Of a stretch of DNA of 64,000 bases, positions 25,506-33,150 are shown piece after piece. How positions within the stretch are numbered: position 1 is the first letter of the stretch; every line of letters starts with the position of its first letter. Below the pieces are notes generated by a model. It was not told the DNA's origin. It was given only the letters and a program-made list of their open reading frames with translations, and did no database searches. Source of the DNA: Erythrobacter sp. SDW2. GTDB lineage: Bacteria > Pseudomonadota > Alphaproteobacteria > Sphingomonadales > Sphingomonadaceae. Location of the stretch: NCBI RefSeq assembly GCF_021431965.1, contig NZ_CP090370.1, forward strand, positions 1,302,001-1,366,000, read 5' to 3'. The translations under genes were made by a program, and so were the position numbers.

Positions 25506-26594
25506 ATGCTCGATCTTGCCATCATCCTGCCGACCCTCGACGAGCGTGACAATATCGCGCCGCTGGTGGCCCGTCTCGACGCTGCGCTGGCCGGCCTCGC
25601 CTGGGAAGCGATCTTCGTCGACGACAACAGCGCCGACGGCACCGCCGATGTCGCGCGCGAGCTGGCACGCACCGACCCGCGTATCCGCGTGATCCAGCGG
25701 ATCGGGCGGCGCGGTCTCGCCAGCGCCGTGATCGAGGGGGCCTGCGCGACCGCTGCGCCCGTGGTCGCAGTGATGGATGCCGACCACCAGCATGATCCGG
25801 CGCTGCTGCCGCACATGCTTGGCAAGCTGCGCGATGGGGAGGCCGAGCTGGTCATCGCCAGCCGCTTTGCCGAAGGGGGCAGCGCGGCCGGGCTCGCCGA
25901 TGCCAGGCGCGAGCAGGGCTCGCAGCTCGCCAACCGGCTGGCCCGCAAGCTGACCGGGGTCGAGCTGAGCGACCCGATGAGCGGCTATTTCATGCTCGAA
26001 GCGGCTCGGGTCCGTGCGCTCGCGCCGCGCCTTGCCGGGATCGGCTTCAAGATCCTGCTCGATATCCTCGCCGCCTCGCCCGCACCGCTGAAGGTGGCCG
26101 AGGTGCCGCTGCAGTTCGCCGAGCGTCGCGCTGGCGAGAGCAAGCTCGACCGGGCCGTGGCGTTCGAATTCATGGTCGGGCTCTACGAGCGCTATCTCGG
26201 CCAGCTGGTCCCGACCCGGTTTGCCATGTTCGCCACTGTCGGCGGTCTGGGCGTGGGGGTGCATTTCGGTGTCTTGAGCGTTCTCTTCCTCGCATTCGGC
26301 AGCGGTTTTGCGCTGGCGCAGGCTGCGGCGACCTTTGCCGCCATGACGTTCAACTTCTGGCTCAACAACTGGCTGACCTATCGCGACCAGCGGCTGAAGG
26401 GCGCGGGGCAAGTCCTGGCGGGCTGGGCCGGCTTCTGCCTGACCTGTTCGATCGGCGCGATCGCCAATGTCGCGCTGGCGACCTGGCTCAAGAGTGCGGG
26501 CGTGTTCTGGGCGCTGGCAGCGCTGGCCGGGATCGTGATCGGTGCGGTGTGGAATTACGCGCTGTCGAGCAGGTTCGTCTGGGGGCGCTACTGA
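25506..26594 (+). CDS. GT2 glycosyltransferase fused to a GtrA-like membrane domain
   Basis: 362 residues. The N-terminal 230 residues are a family 2 glycosyltransferase of the dolichol/polyprenol-phosphate mannosyltransferase type, with AIILPTLDERDNI, VDDNSADGTADVA and the nucleotide-sugar DAD in VAVMDADHQHDP. The C-terminal 130 residues are a GtrA-like domain of four membrane segments (FAMFATVGGLGVGVHFG onward, with NFWLNNWLTYRDQ). It probably makes a polyprenyl-phosphate sugar at the inner membrane, which the PMT-type enzyme encoded at 26727-28001 could use; that link is inference from the convergent location. ATG at 25506, 12 bases after leuB. Confidence 0.88.
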   Translation: MLDLAIILPTLDERDNIAPLVARLDAALAGLAWEAIFVDDNSADGTADVARELARTDPRIRVIQRIGRRGLASAVIEGACATAAPVVAVMDADHQHDPALLPHMLGKLRDGEAELVIASRFAEGGSAAGLADARREQGSQLANRLARKLTGVELSDPMSGYFMLEAARVRALAPRLAGIGFKILLDILAASPAPLKVAEVPLQFAERRAGESKLDRAVAFEFMVGLYERYLGQLVPTRFAMFATVGGLGVGVHFGVLSVLFLAFGSGFALAQAAATFAAMTFNFWLNNWLTYRDQRLKGAGQVLAGWAGFCLTCSIGAIANVALATWLKSAGVFWALAALAGIVIGAVWNYALSSRFVWGRY

Positions 26595-26619
26595 CGATCG
26601 ACGATGTCGATCGTGATGG

Positions 26620-26706
26620 CGGCACCGGCCCACTCCCCCACCCGACCTCCCAAACAAGGTATCGGGTACGATTTGGGTGGTCGGGTGGGGGAGTGGGCCG
26701 GTGCCG
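26620..26706. repeat. Very long near-perfect inverted repeat (35-base arms)
   Basis: The left arm at 26620-26654 and right arm at 26672-26706 are reverse complements with a single mismatch, around a 17-base loop. The arms are GC-rich (CGGCACCGGCCCACTCCCCC at the outer end). It fills the 132-base gap between two convergent glycosyltransferase genes. There is no T run, so it is not a canonical terminator, though such a stem could stop transcripts from both sides. Confidence 0.9.
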
Positions 26707-26726
26707 AATGGCGTCAGCCAAGAACA

Positions 26727-28001
26727 CTAGAGCCAGCCGTCGATCCAGGTCCAGGTGATGAAACTGCCCGAGGCGGTCAACTTCATCGCGGTCAGCACCG
26801 GGAAGAAGAACACGAAGAAGCCGGCGCTTGCCGCCAGTGCGGCATAGCTGACCATGCCCCAGCCGCGCTGTCGCAGCGCGTCGAGTGCCAATGCCAGCGC
26901 CGCCAGCAGGAAGCAGCTCGGCAGGAAATAATGGTAATAGAACTGGATCGGCTTGGCCGCCACGATCCAGAAGCCGAAGCTCGCGGCGAACAGCAGCACC
27001 ACCGCCAGCGCGTCATGCCGCCGCTGCGTCGCCGCGACCCAGCCGCACCACAGCAGCGCCGGCAATCCCGCGAGCATGGTGAAGGGATTGCCGATCAGCA
27101 GTACGCCCCGGTAGGCACCGTCGACCTCCTCGTAGAGATACCAGATGCCGCGCAGGTTGAGGACCCACTGCCACCAGTTGCTCTGGTAATGATGCGGCTG
27201 CTTCACGCTTTCCTGCATCTCCAGCATCATCTGCTGGATGCCGACCAATCCGCGCTCGCCGAAGGGGGTCTTCTCAACCAGCAGCGAGGGCGCGAAGCTG
27301 AGCGCGTAAACCGCCAACGGCAATACGCCGAGCCAAAACGCCGCCTCAAGCAGTGAGACTCCCGGCACGGGTGCCCCACGGCGGCTCAGCAGCAAGCGGC
27401 GGCGACCGGCGCCGAGCCGGGCGGCGAGGAAGGCCAGACCCGGCAGCGGGGCGAGCGGGATCGCGTTCCACTTGGTCGCCAGCGCTGCGCCCAGCGCCAG
27501 CCCGGCGAGGAACAGCCGCAGGCGGCCTTCCTCCGGCGCGCGAACCGCGCGGGCACATTGCCACAGCGACAGCGCGACAAAGGCAACCATGAAGATATCG
27601 AGCATGGCGATGCGGCCATGGATGATGAGGAAGAAGCCCGTGCCCAGCAGCCAGCAATAGGCAAGCGTGGCAAAGCGGCTCCGGCTCGCCTCCCACAATG
27701 CCCGCGTAAAGGCATAGAGTGCGAGCGTGGCAAAGATCGCCGGGAAGATCCGCCAGCCGAACGGATTGTCGCCGAACAGCGCGATCCCGGCCGCAAGGAT
27801 GATCTTGCCAAGCGGCGGATGCTCGGCATTGAGCCACTCGCTGCCGTCGAGCAGTGCCCGCGCGGCGGGGAGGTAATGCACCTCGTCGAAGAAGGGCTTC
27901 GACGGGATCTGGATGTGGAAAAGGCACAGAGCCAGGAACAGCCAGCACAGCGCCAGCACCGCGAGCTTGGGATCGGCGGATCGGTCGGGCGGCGGCTGCA
28001 T
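26727..28001 (-). CDS. PMT-family phospholipid carrier-dependent glycosyltransferase
   Basis: 424 residues with about ten membrane segments. The first external loop holds FFDEVHYLPAARALL, the acidic motif of dolichyl-phosphate-mannose:protein mannosyltransferases, and EHPPLGK follows in the same loop. The LGTGFFLIIHGRIAMLDIFMV and C-terminal FYYHYFLPSCF segments fit the PMT/ArnT-like GT-C fold. It likely transfers a sugar from a polyprenyl phosphate to a protein or envelope acceptor on the periplasmic side. It is convergent with the GT2-GtrA gene, a plausible donor-making partner. ATG at 28001. Confidence 0.85.
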   Translation of the reverse strand: MQPPPDRSADPKLAVLALCWLFLALCLFHIQIPSKPFFDEVHYLPAARALLDGSEWLNAEHPPLGKIILAAGIALFGDNPFGWRIFPAIFATLALYAFTRALWEASRSRFATLAYCWLLGTGFFLIIHGRIAMLDIFMVAFVALSLWQCARAVRAPEEGRLRLFLAGLALGAALATKWNAIPLAPLPGLAFLAARLGAGRRRLLLSRRGAPVPGVSLLEAAFWLGVLPLAVYALSFAPSLLVEKTPFGERGLVGIQQMMLEMQESVKQPHHYQSNWWQWVLNLRGIWYLYEEVDGAYRGVLLIGNPFTMLAGLPALLWCGWVAATQRRHDALAVVLLFAASFGFWIVAAKPIQFYYHYFLPSCFLLAALALALDALRQRGWGMVSYAALAASAGFFVFFFPVLTAMKLTASGSFITWTWIDGWL

Positions 28002-28090
28002 CGCGGGGCGGAATACTTGGCTTGCCGAGCGACTTCAAGCGCTCGTGCCGCCGGATGGCACCGGCCCCGCCAGGGGCTCGCCTCGCCGCA

Positions 28091-28118
28091 ATTTGCCGCT
28101 GCAACCGGAACGGCAAAT
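28091..28118. promoter_or_regulatory. Inverted repeat between the PMT gene and a small ORF
   Basis: ATTTGCCG (28091-28098) and its exact complement CGGCAAAT (28111-28118), 12 bases apart, in the 174-base divergent gap between the PMT gene start (28001) and the 72-residue ORF at 28176. A dimeric regulator site or a leader hairpin are both possible. Confidence 0.35.
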
Positions 28119-28175
28119 CCGCCTCGGCCGTAGAATCAGAAGTTTGGACAAAAAAGCAGAACACGGAGCCAACCG

Positions 28176-28394
28176 ATGGAACTTCTGAAACGCATGACCA
28201 TGGCCGTCGCGGCCACCGGTATCGCCACCCTCCCGATTGCCGCCTACGCGGTCGAGCGCGACGCCGCGCCTGTGACCGAGGGCAATGAAATTGGCGGCGG
28301 TGCCAGCCCCGCCTTCGTCATCATTGCCCTCGCCGGCGCAGGGATGGCGGTGCTCTTGCTGACCGAGGACGACAACGAACCGGTCAGCGGCTGA
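28176..28394 (+). CDS. Small exported/membrane peptide, paralogue of the ORF at 29161
   Basis: 72 residues. A signal-like N-terminus (MELLKRMTMAVAATGIATLPIAAYA) is followed by a short polar region with EGNEIGGG, a hydrophobic segment (about residues 47-62) and an acidic tail TEDDNEPVSG. The 29161 ORF has exactly the same length and plan, with EGNSG and an acidic DDDDPTSP tail, although identity is low. The ATG at 28176 follows a GGAG site. The product is probably processed and inserted in the membrane. Family unknown. Confidence 0.68.
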   Translation: MELLKRMTMAVAATGIATLPIAAYAVERDAAPVTEGNEIGGGASPAFVIIALAGAGMAVLLLTEDDNEPVSG

Positions 28395-28461
28395 CCGATC
28401 GCAGCCGACTTCACGCTGCGGGCGGGGCTTGGCGACATGCTCCGCCCGTCTTTTGTGCCTG

Positions 28462-28878
28462 TCAGGAGAGGGGCTTGTCGCCCACGCCAGCGCGCTCAAG
28501 CCAGAACAGCCGGGCGGCCATCGCCAGCAGCCCGATCGAGGCGGTGAGCGCAACCAGCAGGATCCACGGCAGCACGTTCATCCCCACCGCCCGGGCGCGC
28601 GGCAGGATGAAGAACAGCGCAATGCTGACGGACAACAGCAGGTCATACCACACCTGGATGCCCCACAGGTTGAGCGTGTGGTTCTCGACCACCAGCCAAA
28701 CCCCTTCGCTCCAGACGGTGACCGCCGTCAGCGCGGCAAAGCCGGCCGCGAGCGAGGCGGCAATCGCGGCGCTGCCGATCTTGTCCTTCGCCAGCGCGAT
28801 GGTGACGATGGCGATGGTGACTGCCACCACGCCGGCGAGGAACAGGATCATGTGCGGGGTCAGGTCGGCGAGGGTCAC
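28462..28878 (-). CDS. Small inner-membrane protein of unknown function
   Basis: 138 residues with four or five hydrophobic segments (MILFLAGVVAVTIAIVTIAL; SAAIAASLAAGFAALTAVTV; a VWYDLLLSVSIALFFIL segment; LPWILLVALTASIGLLAMAARLF split over two). The start is taken at the GTG at 28878 (VTLADLTPHM), with AAGG upstream. An in-frame ATG ten codons on is a possible alternative. Upstream the frame runs into non-coding sequence. It converges with the small peptide gene at 28176. Nothing identifies a function. Confidence 0.65.
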   Translation of the reverse strand: MTLADLTPHMILFLAGVVAVTIAIVTIALAKDKIGSAAIAASLAAGFAALTAVTVWSEGVWLVVENHTLNLWGIQVWYDLLLSVSIALFFILPRARAVGMNVLPWILLVALTASIGLLAMAARLFWLERAGVGDKPLS

Positions 28879-29114
28879 GGCAGCAGCCTTTCGGAGAAAT
28901 CCAGATAGATGATTCGCACTTACAGCCTGGGGGCCGGTCTGCAAGCGGCGATGGCAAGGCAATATCCAGGTGTAATTAAAACGGCCTGTCCCATAACGGA
29001 CACGGCCTGCCCCCCAATGTCGTCGTTTCGTCGTTTTGATACAATTCGCGACACGCGACAGACAATAGACCGCTAAAAAGAGCGGGGGCCAGCTGCGCAC
29101 CTCGCCAAAACGCG

Positions 29115-29144
29115 GTCCGCAATCACCTCGGTTCAGTCCGCAAT
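29115..29144 (+). promoter_or_regulatory. Direct repeats upstream of the small peptide gene
   Basis: GTCCGCAATCAC begins at 29115 and GTCCGCAATAAC at 29136, a 21-base period (two helical turns), ending 13 bases before the ATG at 29161. The spacing suggests side-by-side binding by a regulator, or a repeated element in the leader. The rest of the 280-base gap (28879-29160) holds AT-richer sequence and the tandem GTCGTTT-like repeats at 29020-29036 but no gene. Confidence 0.35.
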
Positions 29145-29160
29145 AACTGGAGAATAGTGT

Positions 29161-29379
29161 ATGAAGTTGAAATCCCTTGCCCTTGGCCTCGCAGCTATGG
29201 CCGCAGCGATCGCACCTCTCGGGGCCTCGTCCCTGAGCGCACAGCGGGCTTCGGCCCCGGTCGAAAGTGCCAACCAGCTTGAAGGCAATAGCGGCATCCT
29301 GATCGGCGTGGTTGCCGCGGCAGCCATCATCGCCGGCATCATCATCATTGCCGACGACGACGATCCGACCAGCCCGTAA
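29161..29379 (+). CDS. Small exported/membrane peptide, paralogue of the ORF at 28176
   Basis: 72 residues: a signal peptide (MKLKSLALGLAAMAAAIAPL, cut probable near SLSAQRA), a polar stretch with QLEGNSG, one strong hydrophobic segment (ILIGVVAAAAIIAGIIIIA) and an acidic end DDDDPTSP. The ATG is preceded by CTGGAG. A hairpin with an eight-base stem follows the stop (29390-29408). It is a dedicated single-gene unit with its own upstream region, suggesting real expression. Function unknown. Confidence 0.72.
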   Translation: MKLKSLALGLAAMAAAIAPLGASSLSAQRASAPVESANQLEGNSGILIGVVAAAAIIAGIIIIADDDDPTSP

Positions 29380-29389
29380 GCGGGTGGAT

Positions 29390-29408
29390 CGCCCAACACG
29401 GTTGGGCG
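29390..29408 (+). terminator. Hairpin after the small peptide gene
   Basis: CGCCCAAC-ACG-GTTGGGCG, eight perfect base pairs with a three-base loop, starting ten bases after the stop of the 29161 ORF. The downstream run is only TCTGAACGAGTTTTC, so termination may be partial. Confidence 0.6.
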
Positions 29409-29479
29409 TCTGAACGAGTTTTCAGCATAGGGGGCGGTACCGGCGAGGTGCCGCCCCCGAAGCGTTGCCAGAATTCGCT

Positions 29480-30208
29480 CTACCTCGTGAAGGGCGCTGT
29501 GCAGATCCCGCGCGGCCGCGAACCGAAGCTGGCGGTGCCCGCGACGAAGCTGTCACCTTCCAGCTCGATGGTTCCGCTCGCCGCATCGCCGGGGAGGGCG
29601 TTGCCGCCGGTAATGTCCAGCGTCAGCGTTCCGCTGTCCGGCTCGTAGCGGTAGGTCCCCCAATAGTCCTGGTAGGTTTCGAACGGGTACCAGGTCGCCG
29701 AGAAACTGCCGTCGGCGCGAAACTCCAGCTCGCGCAGCGGTTCGGCGCCGTCGCATTCCTCTGCCTTCTGGCTCCACCGCCCCACCAGCGGCTGCTCGTC
29801 GGGGCGGAAAGTGACAAAGCGGCTGCCGACTTTCCTGTCGCCATAGCTTGCCTCGACGACATATTCGGCCCCGTCGGCCACATCGTCAGGGATGGTCAGC
29901 CGCCAGACACCGTCCTTGCCTCGGGCGAGATCGGGTCCGGCGGGAACCACAGCCATGCCTTCGAGACAATCGGCATCGCCATTTTCGGCGGACGGCCCCC
30001 GCACGATCGTCAGCCGCAGTTCCACCACCTGCCCGGGCTTGAACGACGGCTTGTTCCACCAGAAGACCGGGAACCCCGCGACCGGCGCGGCGCAGTGTTC
30101 TGGGGTGGTCACGGCCACCTCCGGTGCCTCGTCACCATTGTGCTCGCAAGCGGTCGTGGCCGCCGCCAGGCCACATGCAACGATGCCCGCCCAGTATCTG
30201 GAATTCAT
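29480..30208 (-). CDS. Predicted lipoprotein of unknown function
   Basis: 242 residues. A signal with lipobox-like ATTAC (cysteine about residue 21) is followed by a cysteine-containing beta-rich body. The segment GRWSQKAEECDGAEPLRELEFRADGSFSATW across residues 145-175 resembles the lipocalin-like or META-type fold, where GxW opens the barrel. The ATG at 30208 gives a good signal peptide. It is divergent from metZ, with 88 bases between starts. A lipocalin fold is only a suggestion. Confidence 0.7.
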   Translation of the reverse strand: MNSRYWAGIVACGLAAATTACEHNGDEAPEVAVTTPEHCAAPVAGFPVFWWNKPSFKPGQVVELRLTIVRGPSAENGDADCLEGMAVVPAGPDLARGKDGVWRLTIPDDVADGAEYVVEASYGDRKVGSRFVTFRPDEQPLVGRWSQKAEECDGAEPLRELEFRADGSFSATWYPFETYQDYWGTYRYEPDSGTLTLDITGGNALPGDAASGTIELEGDSFVAGTASFGSRPRGICTAPFTR

Positions 30209-30296
30209 GCTTCGCCCTCCACTCGATTGAACCTAGCGCCTGGCCATGCGCTGTAAACCCTTGGCCCGTGGCCGCGCCTCGCCTAAGCGCTCTGCC

Positions 30297-31502
30297 ATGA
30301 AAAAGACCACCGGCATGGACCGTTCGATCACCCGCAGCTGGCGCCCGGCGACGCAGGCCGTGCGCGGCGGGACCTGGCGCAGCGAACACGGCGAGACGAG
30401 CGAGGCCTTGTTCCTCAGCTCGGGCTTCACCTACGACGATGCCCAGACGGTCGCCGACCGTTTCGCGGGCGAGGCTGTCGGGATGACCTACTCGCGCCTG
30501 CAGAACCCGACTGTCGCCATGCTGGAGGAACGCATCGCGCTGATGGAGGGGGCCGAGGCCTGCCGCGCCCAGGCGAGCGGCATGGCGGCAATGACCGCCG
30601 CCCTGCTGTGCCAGCTTTCGGCGGGCGACCATGTTGTGGGCGCGCGCGCGGCCTTCGGTTCGTGCCGCTGGCTGCTCGACCACCTGTGCCCCCGTTTCGG
30701 CATCGAAGTCAGCGTGATCGACGCCACCGACAACGCAGCGTGGGAAGCCGCAATCAGGCCCAACACCAGGGTGTTCTTCTTCGAAACGCCGGCCAACCCG
30801 ACGCTCGACGTGGTGGACCTCAAGTTCGTCTGCGATCTCGCCAGGGCGCATGGCATCACAACCGTGGTGGACAATGCCTTCGCCACCAGCGCGCTGCAGC
30901 GCCCGCTCAATTTCGGCGCGGATGTGGTCGCTTACAGCGCAACCAAGCTGATGGACGGCCAAGGCCGCGTGCTGGCCGGGGCGGTCTGCGGCAGCGAGCA
31001 ATGGATCAACGAAGTGCTGCTGCCGTTCCAGCGCAACACCGGGCCCAATATCTCGCCCTTCAACGCCTGGGTGGTGCTCAAGGGCCTCGAAACCCTTGAA
31101 CTGCGCGCCGTGCGCCAGAGCGAAAGTGCCGTCGCGCTGGGTGCCTTCATCGAGAGCCGCGTTCCGAAAATGCTCCACCCCGGCCTGCCCAGCCACCCGC
31201 GCCATGCCATGGCGCTGGCGCAGATGAAGGCCACCGGCCCGATCTTCGCCTTCGATGTCGGCGACCGGGCGACGGCCTTCGCCGTGCTCGATGCGCTGCA
31301 GCTGGTCGACATCTCCAACAATATCGGCGACTCGCGCAGCCTGATGTGTCACCCCGCCAGCACTACCCACGCGGGGATGACGCAGGAGGCGCGCGACGAA
31401 ATGGGCGTGACCGAAGGTTTGCTCAGGATCAATGTCGGGCTGGAGGATATCGAGGATCTGAAGGAAGACCTCGACCAGGCGCTGGCGGCGGCAGGGTTAT
31501 AG
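30297..31502 (+). CDS. metZ: O-succinylhomoserine sulfhydrylase
   Basis: 401 residues of the Cys/Met-metabolism PLP enzymes. Converts O-succinylhomoserine and sulfide to homocysteine. Motifs: FLSSGFTYDDAQTVADRFAG, YSRLQNPTVAMLEERIALMEG, the aspartate of VVDNAFATSALQRPL and the PLP lysine in VVAYSATKLMDGQGRVLAGAV; SLMCHPASTTHAGM closes the active site. The ATG at 30297 gives the typical N-terminus. The sequence agrees better with MetZ than with MetB or MetY, although these are close relatives. It converges with the mgtC-like gene by a six-base overlap. Confidence 0.9.
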   Translation: MKKTTGMDRSITRSWRPATQAVRGGTWRSEHGETSEALFLSSGFTYDDAQTVADRFAGEAVGMTYSRLQNPTVAMLEERIALMEGAEACRAQASGMAAMTAALLCQLSAGDHVVGARAAFGSCRWLLDHLCPRFGIEVSVIDATDNAAWEAAIRPNTRVFFFETPANPTLDVVDLKFVCDLARAHGITTVVDNAFATSALQRPLNFGADVVAYSATKLMDGQGRVLAGAVCGSEQWINEVLLPFQRNTGPNISPFNAWVVLKGLETLELRAVRQSESAVALGAFIESRVPKMLHPGLPSHPRHAMALAQMKATGPIFAFDVGDRATAFAVLDALQLVDISNNIGDSRSLMCHPASTTHAGMTQEARDEMGVTEGLLRINVGLEDIEDLKEDLDQALAAAGL

Positions 31503-31982
31503 CGCATCCTCGCTGTCGCGTTCGGACTGGACAGACGCCGGGTCCCAGTTTCCGGTGAATGGTCCGCTGATGAGCAGTAGCGCAAGAACGATGGCGGCAA
31601 CGATGCCGGCCAGCCACACCTCGCCCATGCCGCACAGCAGGCCTATCGCTCCGGCGCACCAGATCGAGGCGGCCGATCCCGCCCCCTGGACAAACTTGCC
31701 CTGGCGGAACATCGCCCCGGCGCCGATGAAGCCGATCCCTGTGATGACACCCTCCATCACCCGCGTCGGATCGACCGGGTCGCGTCCCTCTGACATCAGC
31801 TCGAATGCGCCGAGGATCAGTGCGCAGGCGGCCACGGAAATGATGACGAAAGGCCGGAAATCGATCGGCTTCTTGTGCACGAACCGCTCCAGCCCGATGG
31901 CAAGCGGCAGGAGCGTTGCCGCCCCGATCCGCATCATCGCATCGAGCCAGCCGAGCGTTCCGGGGAGGAAAAGTTCGGTCAT
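31497..31982 (-). CDS. MgtC/SapB family membrane protein
   Basis: 161 residues with about four or five membrane segments. The MRIGAATLLPLAIGLER block followed by the VITGIGFIGAGAMFRQG segment is the signature of MgtC/SapB proteins. Typical members are linked to Mg2+ limitation, acid tolerance or ATP synthase control. The length is short but normal for the minimal form lacking the C-terminal ACT-like domain. ATG at 31982, divergent from the gene at 32046. Confidence 0.87.
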   Translation of the reverse strand: MTELFLPGTLGWLDAMMRIGAATLLPLAIGLERFVHKKPIDFRPFVIISVAACALILGAFELMSEGRDPVDPTRVMEGVITGIGFIGAGAMFRQGKFVQGAGSAASIWCAGAIGLLCGMGEVWLAGIVAAIVLALLLISGPFTGNWDPASVQSERDSEDAL

Positions 31983-32045
31983 GCCAGCCGAAACGTTGCG
32001 CGGCAGGGAAGTTTCCAGCAAAACCCAGGGGCAGGGAGAGACGCC

Positions 32046-32642
32046 GTGACCAAGACCGTCGAATTCATCTTCGATATCGTCAGCCCCAATGGCTATCTCG
32101 CCTGGTATCCGCTGCGAGAAATCACCGCACGGCACGGGGCGGAACTGGCGGTGACGCCGGTGTTCCTCGGCGGGATGCACAAGCTTACCGGCAATGCCCC
32201 GCCGATGATCCGCGACGCCGATGTGAAGGGCAAGGTCGAATATTCGATGCTGGAGATGCGCCGCTTCATCGAGAAGCACGGCTTCGGCAAATACCGCCTC
32301 CACCCGCAGTTCCCGTTCAATTCGGTGACCTTCCAACGGATGCTGCTGGCGGTCGAGGGCGAGGACCGCATCCGCCTGGTCGAGACGCTGCTGCCGGCGA
32401 TCTGGGAAGAGGGGATGCCGGTCGACGATCCGGCCGCCATTGGCGCGATGCTGGCTGCCGCAGGGTTCGACCCGCAAACCCTGCTCGCCGCGACGCAGGA
32501 TCCGGCCATCAAGCAGCAGCTGATCGACAACACCGAAGCCGCCGTCGCGCGCGGGGCCTTCGGCATCCCGACCTTCTATGTCGGGGAGGAAATGTTCTTC
32601 GGCAAGGAACGGCTCGGCCAGGTCGAGGAACTGCTCGCCTAG
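32046..32642 (+). CDS. 2-hydroxychromene-2-carboxylate isomerase (DsbA-family, kappa-GST-like)
   Basis: 198 residues. The DsbA-like thioredoxin fold opens with EFIFDIVSPNGYLAWYPL, with Ser in place of the catalytic Cys as in kappa GSTs and the isomerase NahD. Then come FNSVTFQRMLLAVEGE and the closing GAFGIPTFYVGEEMFFGKERLGQVEELL. The family joins glutathione-dependent isomerisation in naphthalene breakdown, but many chromosomal copies have unknown substrates. The start is GTG at 32046, preceded by GGGAGAG. Its end overlaps the convergent TadE-like ORF by four bases. Confidence 0.87.
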   Translation: MTKTVEFIFDIVSPNGYLAWYPLREITARHGAELAVTPVFLGGMHKLTGNAPPMIRDADVKGKVEYSMLEMRRFIEKHGFGKYRLHPQFPFNSVTFQRMLLAVEGEDRIRLVETLLPAIWEEGMPVDDPAAIGAMLAAAGFDPQTLLAATQDPAIKQQLIDNTEAAVARGAFGIPTFYVGEEMFFGKERLGQVEELLA

Positions 32643-32911
32643 CTCGGCTGATACACCGTCTTGCTTTCGGTGATCGTGACCGGGAAGCTGATCAGCTCAA
32701 CACTGGCGCCCGCGACGGTCACCGCGCTGTCGAAGGCCTGGAAACCGAACAGGCTGGCGAGGCCCGACCAGTCGATCTTGGTCCCGATCAGCATCGAGGT
32801 ATCGGCCATGCCCAGGTTCAGCAGGAACAGGAAGGGCGTGGCAAGGGCAAGCTCCATCGCCCCGTAGCCGGAGCAATCGCGCCACAGGCGGGAGAAAAAG
32901 AAGCAGATCAT
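32639..32911 (-). CDS. Short TadE-like protein
   Basis: 90 residues. RLWRDCSGYGAMELALATPFLFLL is the TadE/TadG N-terminal pattern: a basic R-D-x-x-G motif, then a glutamate at the start of the membrane helix. Normal TadE proteins are 150-200 residues; this one ends soon after the helix, so it is a minimal or truncated relative. ATG at 32911, six bases after the stop of a 30-residue ORF. Expected to sit in the inner membrane as part of a Tad-type secretion or pilus system. Confidence 0.6.
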   Translation of the reverse strand: MICFFFSRLWRDCSGYGAMELALATPFLFLLNLGMADTSMLIGTKIDWSGLASLFGFQAFDSAVTVAGASVELISFPVTITESKTVYQPS

Positions 32912-32916
32912 CGGGT

Positions 32917-33009
32917 TTACTCCACCACCCGCACATTGCCGCGCGCGTCCTTGCGCAAGGCCGCCAGGCGGTTTTTGAGCTTGCCGAATTGTGCTGCGAT
33001 CTTGCCCAT
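32917..33009 (-). CDS. Tiny ORF (30 aa) before the short TadE-like gene
   Basis: 30 codons, starting MGKIAAQFGKLKNRLAALRK and ending DARGNVRVVE, on the minus strand. The basic LRKDARGNV part looks like the cytoplasmic head of a TadE/TadG protein whose membrane helix is missing: a stop comes where VEFAL would start. It may be a remnant, or a small protein in its own right. The ATG has no strong ribosome site. The 140 bases on to 33150 hold no gene that I see. Confidence 0.4.
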   Translation of the reverse strand: MGKIAAQFGKLKNRLAALRKDARGNVRVVE

Positions 33010-33150
33010 GACCGGCAGTACCCCGTTTGGTATATTTCGGCTGAATCCGCCGGAAAAACCTTAAGGGCGTTTGAGAATTCGCGGTTTACCGGAATGTAAC
33101 CATGCAACGCGCGGAAAACGCGCAGGGACGCCGGGGCTGAGAAGCGGGGC

